Positions 7,069 to 14,544 of a stretch of 21,863 nt of DNA are shown here, one piece after another. How positions within the stretch are numbered: position 1 is the first letter of the stretch; each line of letters starts with the position of its first letter. The translations under genes were made by a program, and so were the position numbers. The notes under the pieces were generated by a model. The model saw nothing but the letters and a program-made list of their open reading frames with translations. It was not told where the DNA came from and did not search any database. Source of the DNA: a virus; IMG/VR virus record IMGVR_UViG_3300046028_004129, positions 1-21,863 of that record, one strand, 5' to 3'.

Positions 7069-7934
7069 GGTGGTGGTGTGTTGATCGCGGATGCCCAGAA
7101 GGCGTCGTTGCGTTTTTTCTGCGTAGCGGTGAACTCAGGGAATCGGCGCGGCTCGATGTGATTCGGTGCCGCGCTTATGGTTGCCGCCCCTGTCAAAAGC
7201 TGCGCTTGTTTGCGAGCGGTTTTGATGACGATCATGTTGCCAACAATGGACGCACCTAACAACATGCTGCGACATGGGACGGCGGATGTTACGAGGATGG
7301 AATCGAGATGGACGGCGGCGAGAAAGCGCGGGTGCATCACAACGGTTGCGGTGGTTGAGCCTTTCGGAATTGACCATTCAACGACCTCGACAAAGCGCAT
7401 TTCGGGCTGCTCGATGACGTGCAATCCGACGATCTCGGTTCCGCTTTGGACGATGGCGAGTTTTGCTCCCGGCGGTCCCGGCGCGCCACCCGTCCCCATT
7501 GATCCATCTGCGCCTGCTGGCCCCTTGTCTCCCGGCGGCCCCGGCCCTGCTGGCGGTCCCGGCGGCCCCGGCCCTCCGGGCGGTCCCATTGGTCCCTGTG
7601 GTCCATTGTTTCCGGCTGGTCCCGGTGGCCCCGGCGTCAATGGTCCAACTGGTCCGCGTGCGCCCGGTCCTCCGGGTGGTCCCGGTGACGTTTGCGCTGG
7701 TCCTGTTGCGCCAGTTGGTCCCGTTGGTCCTTGTGCGCCGCCGTCTCCCGGTGGTCCGGGTGCGTATAGATCGGCGTCTATGTATCCCGCATTGTTAGAC
7801 GTAAACTCGCCCGATGTTATACCGCCGCCGACTTGCTTCATCAGCCACGTTCCAGCATCCCGCAAATCGGAGGCGAGCGCTAGCCCGCCGCTGCGCTTGA
7901 ACCTGTAAACGGCTTTTTGTTTCTGTGCTTTCAC
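7065..7934 (-). CDS. Collagen-like tail fibre protein, third of three
   Basis: A 289-residue protein in three parts. Residues 1-58 form a non-collagenous head ([13 protein letters not shown]). Residues 59-157 are Gly-X-Y collagen repeats with many Gly-Pro-Pro triplets and a few breaks such as QTSPG and LTPG. Residues 158-289 form a globular tip starting KLAIVQSG and ending near [12 protein letters not shown]. The start is GTG at 7934 in the context CATTCGTG, overlapping the stop of the previous gene (GTGA). Head, tip start and C-terminal motif are recognisably shared with the two upstream fibres, so these are paralogues. Collagen-like repeats form trimeric stalks in phage fibres. Its stop overlaps the start of the 2-oxoglutarate oxygenase. 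Confidence 0.85.
   Translation of the reverse strand: MKAQKQKAVYRFKRSGGLALASDLRDAGTWLMKQVGGGITSGEFTSNNAGYIDADLYAPGPPGDGGAQGPTGPTGATGPAQTSPGPPGGPGARGPVGPLTPGPPGPAGNNGPQGPMGPPGGPGPPGPPAGPGPPGDKGPAGADGSMGTGGAPGPPGAKLAIVQSGTEIVGLHVIEQPEMRFVEVVEWSIPKGSTTATVVMHPRFLAAVHLDSILVTSAVPCRSMLLGASIVGNMIVIKTARKQAQLLTGAATISAAPNHIEPRRFPEFTATQKKRNDAFWASAINTPPP
7464..7760 (-). repeat. Collagen-like triplet repeat tract 3
   Basis: About 100 residues of Gly-X-Y triplets in the third fibre gene. It has the densest Gly-Pro-Pro run of the three ([18 protein letters not shown] at about residues 118-135). Confidence 0.85.
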
Positions 7935-8764
7935 GAATGGGCGAGAGAGTAAAAGTCGTCATTCTTCCGCTTTTGATCTGGCGTGTAATCGCGATAAAAC
8001 CAGTTGCCGCAACCTCTGCGAATGCCCGCAACGGTGACGGTTCCGGCCCTGCCTTGAGAGTCGATGACGGCGCGATTGCCTTTGATATATGCGCCACAAC
8101 CAGTGAGCGAGCATGACATCACGCGCAGGCTGTCCGGCTCAATTGTTCCACGAAAAAGCGCAGGTATTGGAATGCTTTTCGTGGTTGCGCTGAACGTTAG
8201 ACGCTCGACGAAATAAGGGCGCGGTGATTCGGTGGCGATCATGCCGACGTGCCAACCTTCCGCCACGGTGACGATGGCATATTTATCTCCGGGCGGTCCC
8301 GGCGGTCCCTGTGGGCCATCCGGTCCCGGCGCGCCAGTGTCTCCCGGTTCTCCCGGTGGTCCCTGTGGACCTCCATCCGGTCCCGGCGATCCGACTGGTC
8401 CGGGCGGTCCGGGAATGCCCGGAATGCCATCAGGCCCGGTCGGCATCGGTCCCGGTGGTCCCGGTGTTGTCTGTGCCGGTCCCGGCGGCCCCGGCGTTGT
8501 GCTTGGCGGTCCGGCTGGTCCTGCCGCGCCTGCTGGTCCTGTTGGTCCGGGTGACCCCGCCATGCCCGCCGCTCCATCTGGTCCGGGTGGATGGCTGCCC
8601 GTGAGGTCAATGTATGTGCTGCCATCAGCGCGCTCTTGAAATCCCGGCTCGTTCGCGAATGAGATTTTGTAACCCAAGACGCGTCCCATAAACCGAATGT
8701 AATCGGAGAGTTGAGAGGCTTTGAGCACGCCTGATTTCGGCAGCATGTATCTGACTGGTGTCAT
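7931..8764 (-). CDS. Collagen-like tail fibre protein, second of three
   Basis: A 277-residue protein from the ATG at 8764 ([20 protein letters not shown]); this start overlaps the stop of the first fibre gene (ATGA) and is preceded by GGAGG 7 bases upstream. A longer frame to 8827 exists but lies inside the previous gene. Residues 1-58 are the head, with [12 protein letters not shown] matching [12 protein letters not shown] of the first fibre. Residues 59-159 are Gly-X-Y repeats. The tip begins [10 protein letters not shown] and ends with TVAGIRRG and [19 protein letters not shown], clearly related to the first fibre's end. The tip contains several cysteines (for example MSCSLTGCG), rare in the rest of the module. 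A trimeric receptor-binding fibre is the likely role. Confidence 0.85.
   Translation of the reverse strand: MTPVRYMLPKSGVLKASQLSDYIRFMGRVLGYKISFANEPGFQERADGSTYIDLTGSHPPGPDGAAGMAGSPGPTGPAGAAGPAGPPSTTPGPPGPAQTTPGPPGPMPTGPDGIPGIPGPPGPVGSPGPDGGPQGPPGEPGDTGAPGPDGPQGPPGPPGDKYAIVTVAEGWHVGMIATESPRPYFVERLTFSATTKSIPIPALFRGTIEPDSLRVMSCSLTGCGAYIKGNRAVIDSQGRAGTVTVAGIRRGCGNWFYRDYTPDQKRKNDDFYSLAHS
8288..8590 (-). repeat. Collagen-like triplet repeat tract 2
   Basis: About 100 residues of Gly-X-Y triplets in the second fibre gene, rich in GPPGP and with PSTTPG and AQTTPG breaks. Its similar length to the other two tracts suggests that stalk length is under constraint. Confidence 0.85.
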
Positions 8765-9621
8765 GCGTGAGCCTCCGCGTAAAAAGCAGCATTGCGCGCC
8801 ATTTGCTCCGCCGTGTATCGCGGCCATGATGCGCCCACAAAGCCGCGACGAATGCCCGTGACGGTAAAGACCGCTTCGAGCATTGCGCGCGCTTCTGTGA
8901 CGATATACGGCCCGCGCATGATGGCAGTGATGCGCGCAGGCTTGTTAGTCGTGACGCTTTCAATCTGCGCGGTTCCCGGCTCAATAACGGCGAGAAACTG
9001 CGCGTCGATTGGGATGTGACTTGTTCCCTTCGTGATGCGCGCTTTGATGTGGTCGCGAAAAAGGCACTCGCCGGACTCAATCGCGGCGAATCCATAAACG
9101 CCTTGATGGTTGGCCACGATGGCGGTCTTTGTCGGGTCGCCATCAGGTCCGGGCAATCCGTCAAGCGAAACGCCAGGTGATCCAGTCGCTCCCGTTGGCC
9201 CAACGTCGCCCTCCCAAGTGTTCACTCCCGGCGGTCCCGGCACTACTGGTCCCGCTGGTCCGGGCGGCCCCGGCACTGTGCTTGGCGGCCCCGGATCGGT
9301 TGGCGTTGGTCCCGGCGGCCCCGGCGCGCCCGGATCACCCTCCGGGCCATCTGGCCCCGGCGTGAGCGCTCCCGGCGGTCCATCTGGACCAGTTGGTCCC
9401 GTGACCCCGGTCGCGCCCGTTGCGCCCGGCGCTCCATTGTTTGTGAGCTTCCAGAAAACCGAACCGTCGGCGCGGACCTCGGCGCGGGTGACGCCCTTTG
9501 CCTCAATATCGAATTGAGCATGAACGCGAGCACCAATCCACGCCATCCAGTCGCGCAAGTCACGCATGGTGGCGACTCCGCGAAATCTCCTGATGCGATA
9601 CGTTGGCGCGACTCGTCCCAT
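8761..9621 (-). CDS. Collagen-like tail fibre protein, first of three
   Basis: A 286-residue protein. Residues 1-62 are a basic head ([19 protein letters not shown]). Residues 63-162 are Gly-X-Y repeats, more interrupted than in the other two copies ([20 protein letters not shown] breaks). The tip from residue 165 ([10 protein letters not shown]) to the end contains TVTGIRRG and [19 protein letters not shown], both shared with the second fibre. The ATG at 9621 follows AATAACCAA, where the TAA is the stop of the upstream minor tail gene. As the gene nearest the tape-measure side it may form the part of the fibre closest to the baseplate, or the three may form alternative or hetero-oligomeric fibres; the sequence cannot say which. 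Confidence 0.85.
   Translation of the reverse strand: MGRVAPTYRIRRFRGVATMRDLRDWMAWIGARVHAQFDIEAKGVTRAEVRADGSVFWKLTNNGAPGATGATGVTGPTGPDGPPGALTPGPDGPEGDPGAPGPPGPTPTDPGPPSTVPGPPGPAGPVVPGPPGVNTWEGDVGPTGATGSPGVSLDGLPGPDGDPTKTAIVANHQGVYGFAAIESGECLFRDHIKARITKGTSHIPIDAQFLAVIEPGTAQIESVTTNKPARITAIMRGPYIVTEARAMLEAVFTVTGIRRGFVGASWPRYTAEQMARNAAFYAEAHA
9136..9435 (-). repeat. Collagen-like triplet repeat tract 1
   Basis: About 100 residues of Gly-X-Y triplets in the first fibre gene. At DNA level it is a degenerate 9-base repeat (GGN CCN CCN) with frequent synonymous variation and five or so in-frame interruptions. Confidence 0.85.
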
Positions 9622-9625
9622 TTGG

Positions 9626-10501
9626 TTATTCTGGCAGAATCTTGTGTTGGTATTCGTAGGTCACCGAAATGAACCAGAGGTTCTTTCCCGGTATCTGTTC
9701 GGTCGTCACGTTTGCGCGCCTCCATCCAAACGGCCAGTTGTAACGCACGGCTCCCGATGTCCAGAATACAAAGTCAGTGAGCGTCGGCGCATTCGCTGGC
9801 GTGAAGTTGCCCGGAATACCTCCCCACGGCGGCGTGGTGGTTGTGACGAATGAATCAACGACGGTGATCTTTGGAATGGTGAACTCCGTGTTTGGGTAGG
9901 AGTATCCCGGCCATCCGAGAATTGTTTCTCCAATCGCGTTCGTCTGGTCCGCCATTTCCCAGTTCACGGAAGGCTGAATGGTGACTTGGTTTCCGTTCAC
10001 TCGGCGGGTCAGTGGCTTGTCTCCGAGCAGTCCGCGAAGTTGAAGATTCAGGATGTTGAATCCGGCAACCTCCGAGACTTCTTTCGTGCGATCCACGATA
10101 TACATGTTCGGGAAACTATCATCATTCGGGATGCCTGCACCGCGCGCGAGTAGCGGATGCTCCGTGTCCATCGTGGTTGCGATGGTCAGATTGACGTTGT
10201 CGAATCCCTCCGACGGCGAGTTTTCCGAACGACTGAACACGCGCAGGGATTCGTTGGAGTTTTTGAACCCCTTATATTCTGCCGAGTAAATCCATGCCGC
10301 ACCGACGTCCTCTTGCCGAACATCCACGGCTTTCATCTTGGAATAGCCTGGCAATGCGGAACCAACGACAACAAAGCCGTCGCTGGCGCTGTCGATTGAA
10401 TAGCTGCACGAATCGAAATCATTGCCGCGCAGACTGAATTTCAGCCCGCCGATTTGCTCTTCTAAAGCGCCATGCGCGATGTGAGTTGGAGGTGTTGCCA
10501 T
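9626..10501 (-). CDS. Putative minor tail protein
   Basis: A 291-residue protein of mixed beta character with many aromatic residues (PPWGG, YNWPFGWRR). It starts at ATG 10501, overlapping the stop of the tape measure gene (TAATG). Its place directly downstream of the tape measure is where siphoviruses encode the distal tail protein or another baseplate hub component. I do not recognise family motifs. The length is close to that of Dit-type proteins (about 200-300 residues), so distal tail protein is the first guess. The stop TAA forms part of the leader of the first collagen-like fibre gene, which supports a physical link between the baseplate and the fibres. Confidence 0.6.
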   Translation of the reverse strand: MATPPTHIAHGALEEQIGGLKFSLRGNDFDSCSYSIDSASDGFVVVGSALPGYSKMKAVDVRQEDVGAAWIYSAEYKGFKNSNESLRVFSRSENSPSEGFDNVNLTIATTMDTEHPLLARGAGIPNDDSFPNMYIVDRTKEVSEVAGFNILNLQLRGLLGDKPLTRRVNGNQVTIQPSVNWEMADQTNAIGETILGWPGYSYPNTEFTIPKITVVDSFVTTTTPPWGGIPGNFTPANAPTLTDFVFWTSGAVRYNWPFGWRRANVTTEQIPGKNLWFISVTYEYQHKILPE

Positions 10502-12504
10502 TATGCGAGTGCTTTCTCAAAGATTTCAACCGTCTTGTCAGAGTAGGCTTTGAACAGTGTTGCGAGTTCAGATTCGCCGCTCGCTTTAGGCGCATCTGTG
10601 GCGGGTGTCTTTGCGCCGATGTCGCCGCGCGGCGCGAGTCGTGACGGACTCATGCTGTCCATTCCCATGAACTCATTGACTCGGCTATTTGCGCGCTCGC
10701 GGGCGTCGTTCCTGCGTGACTCAGCACGGCGGAAACCTGCGCCGATTGTATCCACGCCATCGCCTTGATCTTGCGAATAGCCATGAATCTTCCGCCGTCC
10801 ATTGCCGTCTTTGCGCCCATCAACACGCTCTTTGGCGCTAACCAACTGCTCCGCCTTCTTCGCGGCGTCAGCGTAGGCTAGTCCGGTGTCCGCAACGATG
10901 CGCGCCGTCTCTTCTTGCACGTCGCGCTCATGCTCAAGTTGCTTTGCTTTCTTGTCGTGTCCGCTGGCTTGCGCATTGAGGATGGCAAGCTCAAGATCGA
11001 GCATTTGAAGCGCGCTTCTGGAGTGGTCCTCCCTATCTTTGGCCTGCTTGAGCAATCGCTCATCCTCATCGACCTGCTTCTGTGTCTCCAGTTTTATTTG
11101 CTTTTCAAGATCACCAATGCGCAGCAGCACGCCCTCGCGCTCCGTCTTGAGCCTAATCACACGCTCCTCATCCCCAAAGATGGAAGCATAATCAATCTCG
11201 TTGTCGAGTTTGTCGAGTTTTTTAATCTCCCGCTGTTGCTGCATTTTTGGGCTTAGCGACGAGTTTAGTGTGCGCTCAGCGGACTGGTCTAACTGCTCTT
11301 GCAGTTTGGCCAACTCCTCCGCTTGCTTTGCAGAGGCAACGGCGGACTGTTCGGCGCTTGCGTTAGCCGCATCCTGTTTGGCGACATACAAATCTAGCGC
11401 GTTGTTTAATTCGTCGCGCTGCTTGGCCCACTCTTTATCTTGAGCCGCAGCCCTTGTGATCGAATCAGTGGCTTTGTCAGTTTCAGCTTTTTGCCTTGAA
11501 ATTACGTCGGCTAGTTTTTTCGACTTCTCAATGAGCGCGTCTTCTTGCTGCCAGTAGTTAGCTGCGAAAAGGTTAGCAAAGGACTGAAGCAGGCTATCCC
11601 CAGAGCCGCCAACGGCGCTGTTTAGGTCGTCAAACTGCCTTGACCACCTATTGGCAAAGTCGCCAGCAAAAGACCCCAATTCCTCGAACCTTTCACTGAG
11701 TGACCCCATACTCTCCGTTGCGGTGTCCAGCGGGCCAATCATCTCTTCCGCAATCCCAGCGCCAAACGCCGCCATACTCATTTGCGCAGCATCGCTAAAA
11801 TTGTCAATCTTCCCCTGAAGCCCAACAATAGCCCTCGGCACAGTGCGCGAAAAACCATCAACAACCAACGTGATGAATGATTCCACAGGAATGCCCATCT
11901 TCTGGATTGCCTCGGTGTCGGCGGTGCCAAATGTGCCTTTCAAGATGGCGCGAATCTGCGGCACTCGCTCTGCGATCTGGTTGATTTCCTCCGCTGAAAC
12001 CTTGCCCTTGCTGGCGATTTGCGAGAGCGCTAGAATCACGCCGTCCATATCACCCTTCCCCTTACCAACTGCCGCGAGCGCATTACCCATCTCCTCGATT
12101 GCCTTTTTGCTTACGCTTGCGCTGATTCCGGCTGATCGAAGTCGAATATCACCTTCGACCGTTTGTTGAAATCCAAGTCCAGGGAGTTTAGCAAGGTCTT
12201 GTAATTCCGATATACGTTGAGCGGCACCGCTGGCGCTTCCCTCGATTACCTCCATGCCAATCCTCATGGAATCAAACGAAATTGTGGCCTTGGCAATCTC
12301 GATAGGTATAGCCTTGATTGATGATGTAATGGAATTGAAGATTCCAACTCCAGCGCCAACTCCAACTCCAGATGCAACACTCTTTCCAATGCTAGCCAGC
12401 GCGCCCTTCATGCGAGCGCTCGCCTTGTCCACAATCGCGGCAGCGCCAGCAGCGCCCGCTTGCAGTTTGCCATTATTCCAGCCGAGTTCGATTGATGCGC
12501 TCAT
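10501..12504 (-). CDS. Tape measure protein
   Basis: A 667-residue protein. Residues 30-75 hold a Gly/Ala-rich hydrophobic stretch (SVASGVGVGAGVGIF). Residues 75-250 match the N-terminal tape-measure domain (FDSMRIGMEVIEGSA, LPGLGFQQTVEGDIRLRSAG, ALSQIASKGKVSAEEINQIA, VPQIRAILKGTFG). Residues 300-570 are long charged helices, probably coiled coil (KAETDKATDSI, EQSAVASAKQAEELAKLQ, KLETQKQVDEDERL). The family sets tail length; with about 0.15 nm per residue, the usual rule, the tail would be near 100 nm, which is short for a siphovirus. The gene follows the G/GT chaperone pair as in lambda-like phages. Its ATG at 12504 is preceded by TTTGACA and CTAACTAA with no Shine-Dalgarno site. Confidence 0.92.
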   Translation of the reverse strand: MSASIELGWNNGKLQAGAAGAAAIVDKASARMKGALASIGKSVASGVGVGAGVGIFNSITSSIKAIPIEIAKATISFDSMRIGMEVIEGSASGAAQRISELQDLAKLPGLGFQQTVEGDIRLRSAGISASVSKKAIEEMGNALAAVGKGKGDMDGVILALSQIASKGKVSAEEINQIAERVPQIRAILKGTFGTADTEAIQKMGIPVESFITLVVDGFSRTVPRAIVGLQGKIDNFSDAAQMSMAAFGAGIAEEMIGPLDTATESMGSLSERFEELGSFAGDFANRWSRQFDDLNSAVGGSGDSLLQSFANLFAANYWQQEDALIEKSKKLADVISRQKAETDKATDSITRAAAQDKEWAKQRDELNNALDLYVAKQDAANASAEQSAVASAKQAEELAKLQEQLDQSAERTLNSSLSPKMQQQREIKKLDKLDNEIDYASIFGDEERVIRLKTEREGVLLRIGDLEKQIKLETQKQVDEDERLLKQAKDREDHSRSALQMLDLELAILNAQASGHDKKAKQLEHERDVQEETARIVADTGLAYADAAKKAEQLVSAKERVDGRKDGNGRRKIHGYSQDQGDGVDTIGAGFRRAESRRNDARERANSRVNEFMGMDSMSPSRLAPRGDIGAKTPATDAPKASGESELATLFKAYSDKTVEIFEKALA

Positions 12505-12520
12505 TTAGTTAGACTCTGCG

Positions 12521-12527
12521 TGTCAAA
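12521..12527 (-). promoter_or_regulatory. TTTGACA element, tape measure leader
   Basis: TTTGACA, one base short of the full element, lies 16 bases before the tape measure ATG and contains the TGA stop of the GT extension. Confidence 0.35.
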
Positions 12528-13298
12528 GGCCAAAGGATTTCAAGACGCGATTCCACCAACGCCCTTCTGCGTTAGCTTCGGTTTGCGGCCATCGCATGTC
12601 TGATCCTGATTCGATGAGGAACTGATGGACGTATGCCCACCCGCGCTCTTGCGGTAAATGGTAGCGGATGAACTCTTCACTTTTGAGCGATGGGTTTGCC
12701 CTTGAAACGAGCGACACATAAGCCGCCGCGATGCAAGGGCGTGCTAGTTTTTTGAGCGTTGCTCGCTTGAGTTTTCGGAAGGTTTCGGAACGGCTCGCGT
12801 CTTTTGCGCGCTGCGAAAGATGTCGTAGAATAGTGACACCGCCATTGCCTGCTCGCTGTTCGCCACGTTGTCACGACTCCATGCGCGGATCTTCTCTTCG
12901 ATGATGAGCGCCCGCTCTTGAGCCGTGCGCCGAACCCATGCGCCATCCTCGTCGATGGTCATCGAGGGAATCGAGAGCCATTCACGCGGATCGTGAGCGC
13001 AGAACCAAATCACGCGCAGGGCATCCATGACCATCGACTGCGGAGTGCGGATGATTTCGTGAAGCTGCGGATCGCCCATGATTTCACGGTGACGCTGCCA
13101 GTCCCCTTCCCTGTCGATGGCGAAGGGCGCGAGTTGTTGAGACTTCCAGAAAAATGGAACGACTCCGAACGCTGCGTCAACGTCGCTCGCGTGACGGTCT
13201 GCGGCGGTTGTGTCGTCGTCCAGAATCATCACTGGCGCGCTGATGCCTTTGGATGTTCCATCTTCTTCAATCGTGAGGTTTTCTTCGTGTTCAATCAT
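12523..13298 (-). CDS. Tail assembly chaperone, frameshift fusion product (GT-type)
   Basis: This is the -1 frameshift product of the G-type gene. After residue N184, reading continues in the -1 frame at the slippery heptamer (12753-12747) and adds 74 residues, beginning LARPCIAAAYVSLVSR and ending NRVLKSFGL, for about 258 residues in total. The extension frame is open from before the heptamer to 12525. It has no good independent start: only a GTG at 12717 with no ribosome-binding site. The extension would act like the lambda gpGT tail domain, binding the tape measure protein during tail assembly. Its TGA stop lies in TTTGACA, 18 bases before the tape measure start. The fusion is inferred from sequence and gene order, not shown experimentally. 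Confidence 0.75.
12744..13298 (-). CDS. Tail assembly chaperone (G-type)
   Basis: A 184-residue, largely acidic protein whose ATG at 13298 overlaps the stop of the upstream gene (ATGA). Helical segments such as LHEIIRTPQSMVMDALRVIWF and ERALIIEEKIRAW fit the all-helical G/gp13-like chaperone family, although sequence conservation in that family is weak. It lies directly upstream of the tape measure gene, the invariant place for this function in siphoviruses, and ends exactly at a slippery site followed by TAG. The main product would stop at TAG; a minor fraction should frameshift to make the longer chaperone. Confidence 0.75.
   Translation of the reverse strand: MIEHEENLTIEEDGTSKGISAPVMILDDDTTAADRHASDVDAAFGVVPFFWKSQQLAPFAIDREGDWQRHREIMGDPQLHEIIRTPQSMVMDALRVIWFCAHDPREWLSIPSMTIDEDGAWVRRTAQERALIIEEKIRAWSRDNVANSEQAMAVSLFYDIFRSAQKTRAVPKPSENSSEQRSKN
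12747..12753 (-). other. Programmed -1 ribosomal frameshift site (A AAA AAC)
   Basis: On the minus strand, the in-frame heptamer A AAA AAC fits the X XXY YYZ rule exactly and is followed directly by the zero-frame stop TAG (12746-12744). The codons are TCA AAA AAC TAG. Six bases after the heptamer a possible stimulatory stem begins: GCCCTTG (12740-12734) can pair perfectly with CAAGGGC (12704-12698) across a 29-base loop. Inside the loop, GCGGC can pair with GTCGC with one G-U pair. The 6-base spacer is in the range normal for -1 frameshift stimulators. Confidence 0.75.
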
Positions 13299-14098
13299 AC
13301 AATTCCAAGGTGTTTTTTCACGCGATCCATTGCCGCGCCTTTCGAGTTTGAGCTAACTAACGATGCGCGTCCGGTGCCGGGGGCGCGGATGAGTACAAGC
13401 GGTTTTTTGTTTTCCATCAAATCGCGGATGGCGTCACGGTTTGAAAGTCCCTGCATCATCCACAAAAGTGGATGTTCTGGCGTGTGTTCCGCGAGTCTGC
13501 CAGAGCGGTATGCTTGCGCGAGATCGGAAACCACTGGCGGCGGGAATCCGTAGCCGACTGCGGGAAAGCAAAAGAGCGCGTTCGGTGATTGGCCTTCGAT
13601 GCGGAGAATAGGACAACCAAGGGCGGCGAGGCTTGCGGCGAGCTTGAGTGAGCGTGTGCCGAATGCTGCGGGCGCGGTTTTCGATGAGAGCGGCAGCGGC
13701 GATTTAACCAACGCCCATCGTTCCGCGCCTTTGACCTTCGCGAGAACGCATTCATCGCCCGTCTTTGCCCATTCTGCCAGCGTGTCAGCGGCTTTGCAGG
13801 CTCGCAAGACATCCAACGCGGGATGATGTGGATCAGCGTCTTGCAATGCTCCTGTGCGGATAAGGGAAAGCGTCGTGCGTGTGTTGTGAGACGGCAACGG
13901 ATCGTCTGCCAGAGTCTCCGCGCCGATGGCTTGCCACGGGACGGAATCCATACCGAGCATGAGTGTTCGCCAGCCTCTGCCGCTGATCTTGTCCACGCTT
14001 ACATCGAGCCTGATGTCGATTCCTAAAACGGACAACGCCGCTCCTAGTTCTACGGACGTTGTGCGAGAGTAGGCCGGAGCGGCGTTGGTGGTCTTCAT
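13295..14098 (-). CDS. Hypothetical tail-module protein
   Basis: A 267-residue protein from the ATG at 14098 (MKTTNAAPAYSRTTSVELGA); the frame runs upstream to 14185 but that would overlap the tail tube candidate. I do not recognise a family. Visible features are a hydrophobic central part with PNALFCFPAVGYGFPPPVV near residues 172-190, a basic C-terminus ending KKHLGIV, and a mid-protein AERWALVKSPLPLS. It lies between the tail tube candidate and the G-type chaperone, a place where some siphoviruses carry an extra structural or assembly protein. Its stop overlaps the chaperone start (ATGA), so the two are likely co-translated. A tail assembly role is inference from place alone. Confidence 0.6.
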   Translation of the reverse strand: MKTTNAAPAYSRTTSVELGAALSVLGIDIRLDVSVDKISGRGWRTLMLGMDSVPWQAIGAETLADDPLPSHNTRTTLSLIRTGALQDADPHHPALDVLRACKAADTLAEWAKTGDECVLAKVKGAERWALVKSPLPLSSKTAPAAFGTRSLKLAASLAALGCPILRIEGQSPNALFCFPAVGYGFPPPVVSDLAQAYRSGRLAEHTPEHPLLWMMQGLSNRDAIRDLMENKKPLVLIRAPGTGRASLVSSNSKGAAMDRVKKHLGIV

Positions 14099-14115
14099 GC
14101 TGGGAGTGCGGTTGT

Positions 14116-14511
14116 TTACGCGGTGACCACAAACGGAGCGTGGGTAATGTTGTATGAGGCTTTCACATCCTCGTCGAGTCCCCATGAATCCTCGACATCA
14201 TCGAGCATCATGGTTCCGACGGCAGGATCAAAGCCGCGCCGCTCGGTGGCGTAGTTGGCGAGCGAGACAACGCGAGTTCCTGGGTGTTGGTCGCCAAGTC
14301 CGGCAGCGGTCACGATGAAGGCCGTGAACGAGATGGAAACCATCGCGTTAAAATACTCGCGGCGGCGAAGGTTGCCGTGGCGGTTTTTGCGGTCACGTGT
14401 TTCACGCGATGCCTTGAATTTGAAGTCCTGAACGTCGAGATTACTCTCGTCTTGGATGTCGTTCAGCGTGTCGGCTGAGCCGTGAATGTTGACTGTGGAT
14501 GGGGCGGCCAT
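14116..14511 (-). CDS. Major tail (tube) protein candidate
   Basis: A 131-residue protein (MAAPSTVNIHGSADTLNDIQ). The middle part, DFKFKASRETRDRKNRHGN followed by FNAMVSISFTAFIVTAAG and then VVSLANYATE, looks like the strand-turn-strand layout of tail tube monomers, which have a basic loop between two long strands. The length is at the short end for a tail tube protein. The start at 14511 is preceded by an A+T-rich leader containing CCTAACATTTAACG and no Shine-Dalgarno site, which fits a highly translated gene with an open leader. Its place between head-tail completion genes and the chaperones also fits. No catalytic motif is visible. A head-tail connector remains possible. Confidence 0.45.
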   Translation of the reverse strand: MAAPSTVNIHGSADTLNDIQDESNLDVQDFKFKASRETRDRKNRHGNLRRREYFNAMVSISFTAFIVTAAGLGDQHPGTRVVSLANYATERRGFDPAVGTMMLDDVEDSWGLDEDVKASYNITHAPFVVTA

Positions 14512-14544
14512 ATTTTAGAGCGTTAAATGTTAGGCGAGAGCCGA

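Noticed and set aside
7177-7908. Plus-strand open frame of 243 codons opposite the third collagen-like gene, itself Gly/Pro-rich
   Set aside because: GGN and CCN codons are complementary, so a Gly-Pro repeat on one strand also reads as Gly-Pro on the other. It lies antisense to a gene with a coherent head-stalk-tip design and lacks a start context. The similar frames at 8232-8639 and 9110-9517 are rejected for the same reason.
7464-9435. The three repeat tracts as a CRISPR array or satellite
   Set aside because: The repeat period is 9 bases and in frame, encoding Gly-X-Y triplets, with no spacers; it is coding collagen-like sequence.
12523-12717. Separate 64-codon gene upstream of the tape measure from GTG 12717
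   Set aside because: The frame is open further upstream to the slippery heptamer, has no ribosome-binding site, and is better explained as the -1 frameshift extension of the chaperone.
12677-12946. 89-codon minus-strand frame overlapping the end of the chaperone gene
   Set aside because: It overlaps both the zero frame and the better-supported -1 extension, and has no phage-like motif; treated as a shadow.
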